Below the pieces are notes generated by a model, which did no database searches, was not told where the DNA came from, and saw only the letters and a list, made by a program, of their open reading frames with translations. Made by a program: the position numbers and the translations under genes. Of a DNA stretch of 64,000 bases, positions 12,604 to 20,951 are shown piece after piece (positions within the stretch are counted from its first letter, which is position 1; every line of letters starts with the position of its first letter). This DNA is from Lysobacter enzymogenes (GTDB lineage: Bacteria > Pseudomonadota > Gammaproteobacteria > Xanthomonadales > Xanthomonadaceae), in contig NZ_CP067395.1 of assembly GCF_017355525.1 (NCBI RefSeq), positions 1,860,001-1,924,000 of the forward strand, read 5' to 3'.

Positions 12604-13671
12604 CTAGTTCCAGGCGCGCTGATACTGCTCCGGCACATGCGTCGCCGCCCCCAGCTCGCGCGCGGCGCGATGCGGGAAATACGGGTCGCGCAACAGCTCG
12701 CGCGCCAGCAGCACCACATCGGCCTCGCCTTGCGCGACGATGCTCTCGGCTTGCGCCGCGCGCGTGATGAGCCCGACCGCGCCGGTGGCGATGCCGGCTT
12801 CGCGGCGGATGCGCGCGGAGAACGGCACCTGATAACCCGGCTCGTCCGCGGGAATGCGCGCATTCGGCACCAGCCCGCCGCTCGACACATCGATCAGATC
12901 GACGCCGAGGTCCTTGACCATGCGCGCCAGCGCCACGCTCTGCTCGATGTCCCAGCCGCCCTCGGCCCAATCGGTCGCGGAAATGCGCAGCCACAGCGGC
13001 AGGCGTTCCGGCCACACCTCGCGCACCGCCGCCAGCACTTCGCGCAGCAGCCGCGTGCGGTTTTCGAAGCTGCCGCCGTAACGGTCGTCGCGCCGGTTCG
13101 ACAGCGGCGACAGGAATTGATGCAACAGATAACCGTGCGCGGCGTGGATCTCGACCAACTGGAAACACGAATCCAGCGCGCGCTGCGCGGCCGCGGCGAA
13201 ATCGTCGACCACGGTGCGGATCTCGATCGGCTGCAATTCGCGCGGCTGCGGCGCGCCGTCGCGGAACGGCAGCGGCGAGGCCGCGACCGGCGTCCAGCCG
13301 CCGTCCTCGGGCCGCACCGGCTGGCCGCCGAGCCACGGCGCGGCGACGCTGGCCTTGCGCCCGGCATGCGCCAGCTGCACGCCGACCACGGCCTCGCGCG
13401 CGCGCAGGAAGCAGGTGATGCGGTGCCAGGCCTCGGCTTGGGAGGCGTTCCACAAACCGGTGTCGGCCGCGGAAATTCGGCCTTCCGGCGACACCGCGCA
13501 GGCTTCGGTCAGGATCAGGCCGGCGCCGCCGACCGCGCGGCTGCCCAGGTGGACCAGATGCCAGTTGTTGGGCAGGCCGTCGCTCGCCGAGTACTGGCAC
13601 ATCGGCGAGACCGCGAGGCGGTTGCGCAAGGTCAGCGAGCGTTGCAGCAGCGGAGCGAAAAGCCGGGACAC
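12604..13671 (-). CDS. NADH:flavin oxidoreductase, Old Yellow Enzyme family (YqjM-like)
   Basis: The protein has 355 residues from a GTG at 13671, chosen because the family starts at SRLFAPLLQRSLTLRNR; an upstream in-frame ATG at 13737 would add 22 non-conserved residues. The FMN TIM-barrel motifs fit the YqjM (thermophilic-like) group: SPMCQYSA with Cys25 and Tyr27, QLAHAGRKAS, EIHAAHGYLLHQFLSP with the substrate-binding His pair, and NRRDDRYGGSFENR. These enzymes reduce activated C=C bonds with NAD(P)H, often as detoxification. It is divergent from tilS, 107 bases apart, and lies in the accessory block between accA and tilS. Confidence 0.9.
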   Translation of the reverse strand: MSRLFAPLLQRSLTLRNRLAVSPMCQYSASDGLPNNWHLVHLGSRAVGGAGLILTEACAVSPEGRISAADTGLWNASQAEAWHRITCFLRAREAVVGVQLAHAGRKASVAAPWLGGQPVRPEDGGWTPVAASPLPFRDGAPQPRELQPIEIRTVVDDFAAAAQRALDSCFQLVEIHAAHGYLLHQFLSPLSNRRDDRYGGSFENRTRLLREVLAAVREVWPERLPLWLRISATDWAEGGWDIEQSVALARMVKDLGVDLIDVSSGGLVPNARIPADEPGYQVPFSARIRREAGIATGAVGLITRAAQAESIVAQGEADVVLLARELLRDPYFPHRAARELGAATHVPEQYQRAWN

Positions 13672-13778
13672 AGTGGGATTCTCACGACGGGGACTGCGAA
13701 TCAAGGTATAGGCGCCGCGCGGCGCAGGCAGCACCACGCATGGGTTGCTGCGTCCCGTCGCCGTGGCACCATGCGCGC

Positions 13779-15080
13779 ATGCCCGAATCTCACGCCGATG
13801 CGATCTCCGCCGCGCTCGCCGAACTGCCGTCGGCGCCGCTGTGGGTGGGCTACAGCGGCGGCCTGGATTCCAGCGTGCTGCTGCACGCCCTGGCGGCCGC
13901 GCCGGCCGCGCGCGCGCGCGGCTTGCGCGCCTGGCACGTGCACCACGGCCTGCATCCCGACGCCGACGCCTGGGCCGCGCACTGCGCGCAGGTCTGCGCC
14001 GGCTACGGCCTGGAACTGACCGTTGCGCGGGTATCGGTTGCGCGCGACGGCGGCGACGGCCCCGAGGCCGCGGCGCGGGCCGCGCGCCACGCCGCGTTCG
14101 CCGCCGGCCTGGGCGACGGCGAGGTGCTGGCGCTCGCGCACCACCGCGACGATCAGGCCGAAACCGTGTTGCTGCGGCTGTTGCGCGGCTCCGGCCCCGA
14201 CGGCCTGGCGGCGATGCGGCCGTGGCGCGAGTGCGGCCGCGGCCACCTGTGGCGGCCGTTGCTGGCGCTGCCGCGTGCGGCGCTGGAAGCGTATGCGCAG
14301 CGGCATGCGCTGGACTGGATCGACGATCCGAGCAACGACGAAACGCGTTACGACCGCAATTTCCTCCGCCATCGCGTATTGCCGCTGTTGAGCGAACGCT
14401 GGCCGCAGGCGGGCGCGGCGCTGGCGCAATCGGCGCGTCTGCAGGACGAAGCCGCGTCGCTACTCGACGCCGACGACGCGGCGGCGCTGGCCCAGGTGCG
14501 CAGCCTGGACCCGCAGGCGCTGTCGCGCAGCGGCCTGCGCGCGCTGGCGCCGGCGCGGCGCGCGCGGGTGCTGCGGCGCTGGATCGCCGCGTTGGATCTG
14601 CCGCCGTTGCCGGCGCAGGGCGTGGCCCGGATCGAATCCGAACTGCTCGACGCGCGCGCCGACGCGGCCGCCGAATTCGCCTGGAACGGCGCGGTGGTCC
14701 GCGCTTGGCGCGACCTGCTGCACGCGGAGCGACACCGCGCGCCGTTGCCGCCGGACTGGCGCGCCGGTTGGGACGGACGCGCGCCGCTGGCGCTGCCCGG
14801 CGGCGGCCAATGGCGGCTGCAAGGCGCGCCCGGCTTCGATGCGGCGCTGATCGCGCATGCTCGCAGCGGCGGCGAACGCATCGCCTTGCCGGGGCGCACG
14901 CACCGTCACAGCCTCAAGCATGCGTTGCAGGCCTTGGGCGTGCCGCCGTGGGAGCGCGAGCGGTTGCCGTTGTTGAGCGATGGCGGCGGCGAGGTGTGGG
15001 CGGCGGGCGATCTGTTGTATTCGGCGCGGATGGAGACGTGGTTGCGCGAGCGTGGGGCGCGGTTGGTGTGGGTGGCGTAG
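13779..15080 (+). CDS. tilS: TilS, tRNA(Ile)-lysidine synthase
   Basis: The protein has 433 residues from the ATG at 13779. The ATP-binding PP-loop SGGLDS is at residues 26-31. HVHHGLHPDADAWAAHC and LALAHHRDDQAETVLLRLLRG are the conserved N-type ATPase segments, and NDETRYDRNFLRHRVLPLL marks the tRNA-contact region. A C-terminal domain (LKHALQALGVPPWERERLPLL) is present. It attaches lysine to C34 of tRNA-Ile(CAU), so that it reads AUA, and is essential. The first 13 residues of the longest frame are discarded because MPESH is the first plausible start. Confidence 0.96.
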   Translation: MPESHADAISAALAELPSAPLWVGYSGGLDSSVLLHALAAAPAARARGLRAWHVHHGLHPDADAWAAHCAQVCAGYGLELTVARVSVARDGGDGPEAAARAARHAAFAAGLGDGEVLALAHHRDDQAETVLLRLLRGSGPDGLAAMRPWRECGRGHLWRPLLALPRAALEAYAQRHALDWIDDPSNDETRYDRNFLRHRVLPLLSERWPQAGAALAQSARLQDEAASLLDADDAAALAQVRSLDPQALSRSGLRALAPARRARVLRRWIAALDLPPLPAQGVARIESELLDARADAAAEFAWNGAVVRAWRDLLHAERHRAPLPPDWRAGWDGRAPLALPGGGQWRLQGAPGFDAALIAHARSGGERIALPGRTHRHSLKHALQALGVPPWERERLPLLSDGGGEVWAAGDLLYSARMETWLRERGARLVWVA

Positions 15081-15112
15081 GCGACTGGGGTTTGCGTCGT
15101 TGCTGCGTTTTC

Positions 15113-15196
15113 GCGGTCGCGGCTCGCGCCGCTCCTACAGGGCGAGTCCGTAGCCGCGCGATCTACCTGTAGGAGCGGCGCAAGCCGCGACCGCGA
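15113..15196. repeat. REP-like GTAG element pair, family A (inverted)
   Basis: Two opposed copies of the GTAGGAGCGGCG(C/A)(G/A)AGCC element: the reverse complement at 15113-15140 and the direct copy at 15166-15196. They lie in the 218-base gap between tilS and xseB, which holds no other feature. Confidence 0.85.
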
Positions 15197-15298
15197 ACCC
15201 ACGCCGTCCCGCGCAACCATCGCAGCCGCGACCCATCGCCGCAGCCTCTTCACCCCGCGCGCATTGACCCCGCCCGCCCCCCGGCTCACACTTTCCCC

Positions 15299-15574
15299 AT
15301 GCCCCGCAAAACCACTACCGAAGCCTCGCCGGTCGCCGATTTCGAGCAGTCGCTGGACGCGCTCGAGCAACTGGTCGAGAAGATGGAACACGGCGAGATG
15401 AGCCTGGAAGAGTCGCTGGCCGCGTACGAACGCGGCGTCGGCCTCTACCGCCGCTGCCAGAGCGCGCTGGAACAGGCCGAACTGCGCGTGCGCCTGCTCA
15501 CCGATCCGCAGGATCCGGCTGGCGCCGAACCGTTCGGCAACGCCGGTCCGCCGGGCAGCGAAGTCGATGCCTGA
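15299..15574 (+). CDS. xseB: Exodeoxyribonuclease VII small subunit
   Basis: The protein has 91 residues. The family core [20 protein letters not shown] is followed by [19 protein letters not shown] and a helical coiled region, as in XseB. Several copies bind each XseA to form exonuclease VII, which degrades single-stranded DNA. The C-terminal 20 residues are Gly/Pro-rich and not conserved. Its last 8 bases overlap ispA (ATGCCTGA), so translation is coupled. The xseB-ispA pair is common. No xseA is in the window. Confidence 0.95.
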   Translation: MPRKTTTEASPVADFEQSLDALEQLVEKMEHGEMSLEESLAAYERGVGLYRRCQSALEQAELRVRLLTDPQDPAGAEPFGNAGPPGSEVDA

Positions 15575-16520
15575 GCTGCGCGCCGCCGCGCACGCCGGGC
15601 CCGGCGCGGACCGTTCCGACGCCGACCCGCGCGCGCTCGACGCGGTGCTCGCCGGCTGGCGCGAGCGCGCCGACGCCGCGCTGGCACGCGCCCTGCCCGA
15701 TGCCAGCATCGGCGTCGAGCCGCGCCGCCTGCACCAGGCCATGCGCCACGCCGTGCTGCTCGGCGGCAAGCGCATGCGGCCGCTGCTGGTCTACGCCAGC
15801 GGCGCGCTGTTCGAAGTCGCCCCGTTGGTGCTCGACGCGCCGGCCGCCGCGGTCGAACTGATCCACGCGTATTCGCTGGTCCACGACGATCTGCCGGCGA
15901 TGGACGACGATGCCCTGCGCCGCGGCCAGCCGACCGTGCACGTCGCCTTCGACGAAGCCACCGCGATCCTCGCCGGCGACGCGCTGCAATCGCTCGCGTT
16001 CGCCGTGCTCGCCGACACCGACAGCAGCGATGCGATCCGGGTCGACCTGTTGCGCACGCTGGCCCAGGCCGCGGGCGTCGCCGGCATGTGCGGCGGCCAG
16101 GCGCTCGACATCGACGCCACCGGCTCGGGCACGCAGCTGAGCGTGCCGGCGCTGGAGCGGCTGCACTCGCTCAAGACCGGCGCGCTGATCCGCGCCAGCG
16201 TGCGCATGGGCGCGCTGTGCGGCGGCGCCGACGCGTCCGCGCTGGCGGCGCTGGACCGCTACGCGCAAGCGCTCGGGCTGGCGTTCCAGGTGCGCGACGA
16301 CATCCTCGACATCGAAGGCGACAGCCAGACCCTCGGCAAGACCGCCGGCAAGGACCTGGCCCAGGACAAGTCGACCTTCCCCGCCCTGATCGGCCTGGAC
16401 GCCTCGCGCGCGCGCCTGCACGAGCTCGGCGCGGCGATGCGCGCAGCGCTGGAGCCGTTCGGCCCGCGCGCCGCGGCGCTGCATGCGTTGGGACGGCTGG
16501 CGATCGAACGCGACCGCTGA
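15567..16520 (+). CDS. ispA: Farnesyl diphosphate synthase (polyprenyl synthetase)
   Basis: The protein has 317 residues. It has both Asp-rich motifs, [12 protein letters not shown] and [12 protein letters not shown], plus the [11 protein letters not shown] and [10 protein letters not shown] segments. The spacing before the first motif fits a short-chain (C15) synthase of the IspA type. It condenses isopentenyl diphosphate with dimethylallyl and geranyl diphosphate to farnesyl diphosphate, the precursor of undecaprenyl phosphate and quinone chains. It is translationally coupled to xseB. The usual third partner, dxs, does not follow; the operon ends in a repeat array. Confidence 0.95.
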   Translation: MPELRAAAHAGPGADRSDADPRALDAVLAGWRERADAALARALPDASIGVEPRRLHQAMRHAVLLGGKRMRPLLVYASGALFEVAPLVLDAPAAAVELIHAYSLVHDDLPAMDDDALRRGQPTVHVAFDEATAILAGDALQSLAFAVLADTDSSDAIRVDLLRTLAQAAGVAGMCGGQALDIDATGSGTQLSVPALERLHSLKTGALIRASVRMGALCGGADASALAALDRYAQALGLAFQVRDDILDIEGDSQTLGKTAGKDLAQDKSTFPALIGLDASRARLHELGAAMRAALEPFGPRAAALHALGRLAIERDR

Positions 16521-16539
16521 GCGGCGCGCACTGCGCCGC

Positions 16540-17060
16540 ATGACGCTGAAGTCTCTGGATCCCCGCGTTCGCGGGGATGACGCTCTTGAAGCGACGCGGT
16601 GGCAGGACGAGCACGACGCAAGCCACCCACCGTCGATCGCGGGAACCCAGGGCTTCATCCAGGCATGACTCCGAAGTCTCTGGATCCCCGCCTTCGCGGG
16701 GATGACGTTCTTGAAGCGACGCGGTGGCAGGACGAGCGCTACGCAACTCATCTACCGTCGTTCCCGCGAACGCGGGAACCCAGGGCTTCATCCAGGCATG
16801 ACCCTGAAGTCTCTGGATCCCCGCCTTCGCGGGGATGATGCTCTTGAAGCGATGCGGTGGCAGGACGAGCGCTACGCAACCCACCTACCGTCGTTCCCGC
16901 GAACGCGGGAACCCAGGGCTTCATCCAGGCATGACTCTGAAGTCTCTGGATCCCCGCCTTCGCGGGGATGACGCTCCTGAATCAACACGGTGACAGGGCA
17001 AGCACGACGCAAGCCACCCACTGTCGTTCCCGCGAACGCGGGCATCCAGGGGCTCATCGT
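16540..17060 (+). repeat. Tandem array of a ~133-bp palindrome-bearing repeat (array 1)
   Basis: Four successive units begin with ATGAC(T/G)C(T/C)GAAGTCTCTGG at 16540, 16665, 16798 and 16931. The middle two are exactly 133 bases. Each unit contains the hairpin GGATCCCCGC-CTTC-GCGGGGATGACG and, further on, GTTCCCGCGAACGCGGGAACCC followed by AGGGCTTCATCCAGGC. The array ends with a divergent half-unit at 17021-17060. Reverse-complement copies form array 2 at 20572-20909. Peptides read through it (SRERGNPGLHPG) are artefacts. It fills most of the 605-base gap between ispA and the DUF4870 gene. Confidence 0.92.
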
Positions 17061-17071
17061 CCGCGCAAAGA

Positions 17072-17097
17072 AAAAGGCGGGCCGAAGCCCGCCTTTT
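17072..17097 (-). terminator. Bidirectional terminator between array 1 and the DUF4870 gene
   Basis: The stem AAAAGGCGGGC pairs with GCCCGCCTTTT around a CGAA loop, with A and T runs on both sides. It lies 29 bases past the stop of the minus-strand DUF4870 gene and could also stop transcripts coming from ispA. Confidence 0.88.
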
Positions 17098-17125
17098 CCG
17101 CATTGCCGCAGCGCAAGCCGCGCGC

Positions 17126-17473
17126 TTACTTCACCAGACGTAGGGTGAAGGGATAGCGGTAGGTCTCGCCCTTGTTCGCGGCCAGCGCGGCCATGATGGT
17201 CAGCACCAGCCAGGCGATGCCGACGGCGATCATGACCAGCACGCCGATCAGCACCAGGGTCAGGATGCCGCCGATGATCATGCCGATGATCACGGTGATG
17301 TTGAAGTTCAGCGCTTCCTTGCCCTGGTCGGCGACGAAGGGCATGGTGTCCTTCTTGATCAGCCAGACCACCAGCGGGCCGAGGATGGTGCCGAAGGGAA
17401 CGATCAAACCGACCAGCGTGCTCAGGTGAGCCAGCATGCCCCAAGTCTTTTCGTCCTGACTGATATCGTTCAT
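17126..17473 (-). CDS. DUF4870 membrane protein
   Basis: The protein has 115 residues. The start MNDISQDEKTWGMLAHLSTL is preceded by AGGGGAAG. The pattern fits DUF4870: a short N-terminus with W-x-M-L-A-H-L, a first membrane helix ending in GPLVVWLIKKD, the phrase FVADQGKEALNFN, then two further hydrophobic helices and a short basic tail (YRYPFTLRLVK). It is an inner-membrane protein of unknown role. It is the last gene on the minus strand of a segment bracketed by opposed repeat arrays. Its own terminator lies just downstream. Confidence 0.88.
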   Translation of the reverse strand: MNDISQDEKTWGMLAHLSTLVGLIVPFGTILGPLVVWLIKKDTMPFVADQGKEALNFNITVIIGMIIGGILTLVLIGVLVMIAVGIAWLVLTIMAALAANKGETYRYPFTLRLVK

Positions 17474-17719
17474 TACGCTTCCCCTACGTGTATTGGATGG
17501 AGTGGTGGATGAAGTTTCCCGCGGTCTCGCCCCGGTCCCCTTGGCGGGCATCATAAACCGCTTTCATCACAGATTAACCACGCCGGAGCGCAAGTTTCGC
17601 AGCCGCCCGCGCAACGCGAAGCGGCGCCGGGCGCGGCCACGCGCCGGCCCGGCGGGTTTCGGTATCGGAAAAGCGCTGCCCTGTGCCGAAAGCCTGCCGC
17701 GCGCGGCGGCAGGCGGCCG

Positions 17720-18892
17720 TCAGGCCCGGCGCCAGCCCTGCAGCGGCCGCAGCGCGCGGCTGTCGGGAAACACCTGGGTGTCCAGCGCCGCCTCGGCCAG
17801 CCCCAGGTGTTCGGCCAGCACGCTCTTGAACACCGCGCGCAGGTCGGTGGTGGCGCGCAGGTCGCGGCCCTCGTTGAGCTGGGACGGCCCGAGCCCGGGC
17901 CAGTCGCCGCCGATGCGGCCGCCGCGCACCGCGCCGCCGCACAGCAGGGCCATGCCGCCGGTGCCGTGGTCGGTGCCTTCGGTGCCGTTGAGCGCCGCGG
18001 TGCGGCCGAATTCGGTGACCACCGCGACGACCGTGCGCGGCCAGGCCGCGCCGAAGCCGTCGCGCGCGGCGGCCAGGCCTTGGTCGAGTTCGGCCAGCTT
18101 GCGCTGCAGCTGCGGCGCCTGGTTGCGGTGGCTGTCCCAGCCGCTGTCCTCGACGAAGCCGATGCGCGGGCCGTCGGCCGCGCCCATGCGCTGCGCCGCC
18201 ACCCGCATCGCTTCGGGCAGGGCGAACGCGCCCTTGCCGTCGCGTTGCATGCCGGCGCCGCTCGCGGATCGCTCGAAGGTTTCGCTCAAACGCGGATCGG
18301 CGGCGTACAGCGGTTGCAGTTGTTGCAGCAGTTGCGGATCGACCGGCCGCGGCAGCGGCGGCCACCAGTTGCTGGCGCGGTCGCTGCCGCGCATCGCCAA
18401 CGGCATCACCGCCGCCACCGCCAGCGCCTGCTCGCGCGGCATCGCCCGCACGCAGCGGCCGAGCCAGCCGTCGCGCGCGCCGCTCGGCGTGGCGGTGCCG
18501 TTCTCCAGGCAGTCCTGGGCGTCGAAATGCGAGCGCTGCCGGTACGGCGGCGCCACCGCCACCAGCGGCAGCAATTGCCCGGCGCGGTACATCGCCGCGG
18601 ATTGCTGCATCGCCGGATGCAGGCCGAACAAGCCGTCGATGCGGATCGGGTCGGCGACCGCGCCGTCGCGGCGCAGCGCCGCGTAGGCCGGTTCGGCGTA
18701 CGGCGGCAGCAGGTGCAGGCCGTCGAGGCCGCCGCGCAGCAGCACCAGCAGGAAGCGCGTGTCGGCGCCGCCGGCCGCGGCAGCGACGCGCGGGAACAAG
18801 GTCAACAGCGCGCTGGCGCCGAAGCCGGCGAGCAGGCCGCGGCGCTGTTGATCTATGGGGCTGGTCGCCATCGTGGGATCGTCGCGCCGCAT
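17720..18892 (-). CDS. DUF1501 family exported protein (sulfatase-like fold)
   Basis: The protein has 390 residues. It starts two bases after the DUF1800 stop, with GGAGGG upstream; MATSPID, 7 codons on, is an alternative. The N-terminus has a twin-arginine-type signal (QQRRGLLAGFGASALL then AAAAGG), so it is probably exported folded by Tat. DUF1501 hallmarks follow: FLLVLLRGGLDGLHLLPPY, RSHFDAQDCLENG, VVTEFGRTAALNGTEGTDHG and GTGGMALLCGGAVRGG. The family is related to alkaline phosphatase/sulfatase folds, but no substrate is established. The DUF1800-DUF1501 pair is widely conserved as a two-gene operon, so the products probably act together. Confidence 0.9.
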   Translation of the reverse strand: MRRDDPTMATSPIDQQRRGLLAGFGASALLTLFPRVAAAAGGADTRFLLVLLRGGLDGLHLLPPYAEPAYAALRRDGAVADPIRIDGLFGLHPAMQQSAAMYRAGQLLPLVAVAPPYRQRSHFDAQDCLENGTATPSGARDGWLGRCVRAMPREQALAVAAVMPLAMRGSDRASNWWPPLPRPVDPQLLQQLQPLYAADPRLSETFERSASGAGMQRDGKGAFALPEAMRVAAQRMGAADGPRIGFVEDSGWDSHRNQAPQLQRKLAELDQGLAAARDGFGAAWPRTVVAVVTEFGRTAALNGTEGTDHGTGGMALLCGGAVRGGRIGGDWPGLGPSQLNEGRDLRATTDLRAVFKSVLAEHLGLAEAALDTQVFPDSRALRPLQGWRRA

Positions 18893-18893
18893 C

Positions 18894-20432
18894 TCACACC
18901 CTCCACTGGAACGCGGGGCTGGCGAATAACAGCGAGTAGCCGTCGCTGGCCGAACCGGCGCGGCGCAGGCCGATCGCGAAATCGCCGCTGACCGCGGCAT
19001 CGCCGAGCACTTCGAGCGCGCGCTGGTACGGAGTGACGCCGTCCGACGCCACCCGCGCAGCGAACATCTGCGCGGCCTGGATGCGCTTGAACAGCCCGTC
19101 CGGGCTGCTCCAGTCGGCGGCGGTGTCGGGAAAACCGGCCGGCGAGCGCGGCGTGAACACCGGTTGGCCGAGGCTGGCGAGCAGGCCGACCAGGGCGCGC
19201 GCCTGATCGTCGACCGCCAGTTCGCCGGCACGCAGCGCGGAGATCACGAAATCGTTGGGGGTCTTGAACTTGCGCGCGTCGGCCGACCAGGCCTGATCGG
19301 ACTCGACCAGCGCGCGGTACAGCGCGCGCAGCTCGCCGCCCTCGCGCAGGTAAGCCTGAGCCATGCGTTCCACCAGCGCCGGCGGCGGCTGGTCGGCGAC
19401 GAAATGGCGCGCCAGCTTGAAGCTCAGATGGCGCGCGGTGGCCGGATGCCGGGCCAGATCGGCCAGCACCGCGCGGCCCTGCTCCTGCCCGCCTTCGGCG
19501 TAGCTGCGGCCGAGCACGCGGCGCGCGCCGGGCTCGTGCGCGTTGGCGCGGAACACGAACGCCTGCGCCGCGTCTTCGTCGCGCGGGCCGGGCGTGCTCC
19601 AGCCGGTGATCGTGCGCGCCAGTTCGATCACATCGCTTTGCTGGTAGCCGCCGTCGACGCCGAGCGTGTGCAGTTCGAGGATTTCGCGCGCCAGGTTCTC
19701 GTTGAGGCCGCGCTTGTCGCGCCCGAGCTTGAGCGCGCGCATCGCCGCGCGCGAGTCGTCGCCGATGGACGCCGCGTTGTCGAGGTAACGCAGCATCGCC
19801 GGATGGCTTTCCACCGCCACCAGCATGTCTTCGAAACGGCCGAGCACGTGCGGGCGGATCGCCTCGCGTTCCATCGAGCCGGCGTACAGGCGCGCGTTGC
19901 CCTTGTCGATGGAGACGGCGAAGTGGTTCGACCAGAACTGGGTCAGGCGCTCGACGAACGGCGCGTCGGTGTCGGCGGCGTGGCGGTAGCGCGCGGCGAA
20001 TTCGGCCAGTTGCTGCCGGCGCAGTTCGCGGCGCAGGCCGTCGGCGGGATCGGCGGCGCCGCGCGCGGCCGGGCGGCCCGGGTCCTGCGCGGCGAGGCGG
20101 GCGCGGCGGCGCGCGCGGGCGTCGTCGCCGGGGTCGGCGGCGGGCGCAGCGGTCATCGCCGGCTCGGCGCCCATCGCCATCGCGTTGTCGTTCGCCGGCG
20201 CGGCCTTGGCTTCGCCGCGTTGCGCGCGCTCGGCGCGGTTGAGCTGCTGCTGGCGGAACTCCAGCCGCATGGTCTCGACGCTGCCGGGCAAGCCGGCGAA
20301 CGCGTCGAGCGCGGGCGGGCGACGCAATTGCGCGAGCAGCCGCTCGCGCCCGTCGCCTGCGCCGCCCTCCAGTTCGCCCGGGCGCGCGCCCAGCCCGAAA
20401 CGGTTGGCGGCCGTAGCCTTGCTGGCGCTCAT
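18894..20432 (-). CDS. DUF1800 family protein
   Basis: The protein has 512 residues from ATG at 20432 (MSASKATAANRFGLGARPGE, the usual DUF1800 opening). Typical segments are ERLTQFWSNHFAVSIDKG, ENLAREILELHTLGVDGGYQ and DVIELARTITGWS, then LARHFVADQPPPALVERM. An Ala/Asp-rich linker with AMTAAPAADPGDDARARRR lies at about residues 80-130. A signal peptide is not evident. It is the first gene of a tight two-gene operon with the DUF1501 gene. Function unknown. A longer frame upstream runs into repeat array 2 and is not coding. Confidence 0.9.
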   Translation of the reverse strand: MSASKATAANRFGLGARPGELEGGAGDGRERLLAQLRRPPALDAFAGLPGSVETMRLEFRQQQLNRAERAQRGEAKAAPANDNAMAMGAEPAMTAAPAADPGDDARARRRARLAAQDPGRPAARGAADPADGLRRELRRQQLAEFAARYRHAADTDAPFVERLTQFWSNHFAVSIDKGNARLYAGSMEREAIRPHVLGRFEDMLVAVESHPAMLRYLDNAASIGDDSRAAMRALKLGRDKRGLNENLAREILELHTLGVDGGYQQSDVIELARTITGWSTPGPRDEDAAQAFVFRANAHEPGARRVLGRSYAEGGQEQGRAVLADLARHPATARHLSFKLARHFVADQPPPALVERMAQAYLREGGELRALYRALVESDQAWSADARKFKTPNDFVISALRAGELAVDDQARALVGLLASLGQPVFTPRSPAGFPDTAADWSSPDGLFKRIQAAQMFAARVASDGVTPYQRALEVLGDAAVSGDFAIGLRRAGSASDGYSLLFASPAFQWRV

Positions 20433-20571
20433 CGGGATTCCCGGCGGTGGACTGACCCTTACCAACGGCCGGGTGCGGCTCGGGTTGACAGGCCGGGGCG
20501 CCTGTTCATTCGCGGGAACGATGGCGGCTCGGTTGTGTCGCGTGCCGCAGCCGCGATCGCGCAGCCTCGAG

Positions 20572-20909
20572 TCGTCATCTCCGCGAAGGAGGGAATCCAG
20601 AGACTTCAGAGTCTTGCCTCGATGAAGCCCTGGGTTCCCGCGTTCGCGGGAACGACGATAGGTGGGCTGCACCGCGTCTCCACCAAACCGTCATCCCCGC
20701 GAACGCGGGGATCCAGAGACTTCAGAGTCATGCCTCGATGAAACCCCGGGTTCCCGCGCTCGCGGGAACGACGATAGGCGGTTGCGTCGCGCACCCCAGC
20801 CGGCATTGCGCAGCTCCGGGCCGTCATCCCCGCGAACGCGGGGATCCAGAGACTTCAGAGTCATGCCTCGATGAAACCCCAGGTTCCCGCGTTCGCGGGA
20901 ACGACGGCA
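20572..20909 (-). repeat. Array 2: three inverted copies of the palindrome-bearing repeat
   Basis: Three units read GTCATCCCCGCGAACGCGGG then GATCCAGAGACTTCAGAGTC, ATGCCTCGATGAAACCC, and GTTCCCGCG(T/C)TCGCGGGAACG; they begin near 20572, 20692 and 20822. On the minus strand they match the units of array 1 almost base for base over about 90 bases. The arrays are therefore inverted relative to each other, with DUF4870, DUF1501 and DUF1800 between them. Together with the DUF1800 upstream region the array fills the 519-base gap. Confidence 0.92.
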
Positions 20910-20951
20910 CGAGCCAGTCGCCGCCGCGGCCTCACGCCGCGGCCGAAAATC

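Noticed and set aside
13740..13778. Longer tilS start at 13740
   Set aside because: The extra 13 residues (GCCVPSPWHHAR) are not TilS-like, and ATG 13779 fits the family start.
16540..17060. CRISPR array
   Set aside because: Units are about 133 bases, nearly identical throughout, with no short repeats separated by unique spacers, and no cas gene is present.
16483..17156. Short proteins containing SRERGNPGLHPG in the repeat arrays
   Set aside because: They are translations of the palindromic repeats in array 1 and array 2, in both strands and several frames, and carry no start signals.
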